From Janthinobacterium sp. TB1-E2 (lineage in GTDB: Bacteria > Pseudomonadota > Gammaproteobacteria > Burkholderiales > Burkholderiaceae_D): 64,000 nucleotides of DNA. The translations under genes and the position numbers were made by a program. Of the stretch, positions 63,207 to 64,000 are shown in pieces. The notes beneath the pieces are model-generated. The model was not told where the DNA came from. It did no database searches and saw only the letters and a program-made list of their open reading frames with translations. The stretch is from assembly GCF_036885605.1 (NCBI RefSeq), contig NZ_CP142523.1:5766001-5830000 (forward strand), in the 5' to 3' direction. Positions within the stretch are counted from its first letter, which is position 1. The number at the start of each line of letters is the position of its first letter.

Positions 63207-64000
63207 ATGAACGCACGCGACGAAGAACGGGCCGTGCTCGATGCGGCCATGCTGCGCCGCGCCCACGCCAGCTCGCTGGAACAGGGGCGCCCGCAGATGG
63301 CCGTGCTGCAGGAAACGGCGGCCCTGCCGCCCGAAGTCTTTTTGCGCCAGCTGGCCGCCCTGTTCCGCTACCCGGCCTGGACGATGGCCGAGCTGCAGGC
63401 CGCCTTGCCCGCTTTCGGCCTGCTGCCCTACACGGATTGCGCCCAGCGCGACTGCGTGCTGCTGCAGCCTGGCGTTCCCGGCGCGCCGCCCGTGCTCGTC
63501 ATCGGCAACCCGTTTGCCGAAGACTTGCTGCAGTGGGCCGACTTCGCCCTGTCCACGCCTTTTACGGTGGCGCTGGCGCACCCGGACGACCTGGGCGCCT
63601 ATCTGCTGCAGCAGGAAAGCGTGCAGCAGGCGATGCAGGAAATGCAGCATGGGGACGATGTGCCGGGCCTGGACCAGAGCATCGAAGACATCTCGCTGAT
63701 CCGCATCAGCGAAGACAGCAGCCCGGTGGTCAAACTGGTGAACTCCACCATCTACGACGCCTTGAAATTCCAGGCCAGCGACATCCACCTCGAATGCGAC
63801 GTGGCCAGCCTGGTCATCAAATACCGCGTCGACGGCGTGCTGGTGCAGGCGGGCCAGGTGCAGGGGTTACAAATGGCCGAGCAGATCATCTCGCGCATCA
63901 AGGTCATGGCCGATCTCGACATCGCCGAGCGGCGCGTCCCGCAGGATGGCCGCTTCAAGGTGCGCGTGAAAGGGGCGGAGATCGATTTTCGCGTTTCCAT
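63207..64000 (+). CDS. gspE: GspE/PilB-type secretion ATPase (3' end outside window)
   Basis: The frame runs open from ATG 63207 (GAGGAG upstream) to the window edge, 264 codons, so only the N-terminal domains are seen. Residues ~1-150 are the N1/N2 region; from ~residue 165 the ATPase N-domain appears with SPVVKLVNSTIYDALKFQAS, DIHLECDVASLVIKYRVDGV, IKVMADLDIAERRVPQDGRF, the arginine-finger part typical of GspE/PulE/PilB. Walker A lies beyond the window. It powers the GspF platform encoded just upstream. Confidence 0.87.
   Translation, partial: MNARDEERAVLDAAMLRRAHASSLEQGRPQMAVLQETAALPPEVFLRQLAALFRYPAWTMAELQAALPAFGLLPYTDCAQRDCVLLQPGVPGAPPVLVIGNPFAEDLLQWADFALSTPFTVALAHPDDLGAYLLQQESVQQAMQEMQHGDDVPGLDQSIEDISLIRISEDSSPVVKLVNSTIYDALKFQASDIHLECDVASLVIKYRVDGVLVQAGQVQGLQMAEQIISRIKVMADLDIAERRVPQDGRFKVRVKGAEIDFRVS

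Overview
The window is GC-rich, tightly packed chromosomal DNA of a Gram-negative betaproteobacterium. Protein content (Kdp system, TonB receptors, TorF-like porin, GspE/GspF, cyanophycinase cluster) and the repeated intergenic palindromes of the GTCGGATTA...TAATCCGAC type suggest Burkholderiales, family Oxalobacteraceae, close to Janthinobacterium/Massilia/Duganella. This placement comes from sequence style and recalled family knowledge, not from a search. I saw no tRNA, rRNA, IS element, prophage or CRISPR array.

Layout. 1-8.1 kb: the end of a cation/proton antiporter followed directly by a YbdK-type carboxylate-amine ligase; a palindromic repeat; a Fur box and an iron-responsive cell-surface signalling pair (a single-ORF ECF sigma/FecR fusion plus an STN-containing TonB receptor); then a convergent alginate-lyase-family protein and a class I glutamine-amidotransferase-like hydrolase. 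8.3-11 kb: a short operon of a small protein, a DapA paralogue and a ParA-like protein with an altered P-loop, facing a TorF-type porin across a strong terminator. 11-19.4 kb: a complete Kdp potassium-uptake locus on the minus strand (small ORF-kdpF-A-B-C, repeat, kdpD-E). 19.7-27.7 kb: topoisomerase IV (parE, parC) with an Hsp70 (HscC-type) and a J-like membrane protein inserted between the two subunits, and a perfect LexA-type box upstream of parE. 27.8-31.4 kb: a lone LuxR-type HTH, a hypothetical gene, an M43 protease fused to a seven-repeat lectin-like propeller, and an exported Ala/Lys-rich protein.

31.6-44.1 kb is the most intriguing region. It is a colinear minus-strand cluster behind a perfect FNR/ANR box: small ORF, FabI-like reductase, NodT outer-membrane factor, HlyD adaptor, double-ATPase ABC transporter (RbbA/YhiH type), ABC-2 permease, a hairpin, a DUF3141 PHA-synthase-like alpha/beta hydrolase, a MaoC hydratase-phosphotransacylase fusion, and acetate kinase. 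It joins acyl-CoA/acyl-phosphate chemistry to a complete envelope-spanning exporter under predicted low-oxygen control. I regard it as the best candidate for an undescribed system.

44.3-47.8 kb: a secreted M64 metallopeptidase, a TetR regulator with its operator, and a DUF418 membrane protein. 47.8-55.8 kb: a probable cyanophycin-utilisation cluster (secreted cyanophycinase, TonB receptor, RpiR regulator, AstE/AspA-family amidohydrolase, YfcC-family transporter). 56-58.8 kb: a small exported protein, argH with its terminator, and an ACT-domain gene preceded by a leader ORF and terminator-like hairpin. 59.2-64 kb: a secreted M4 (thermolysin-like) protease, then gspF and a gspE truncated by the window end.
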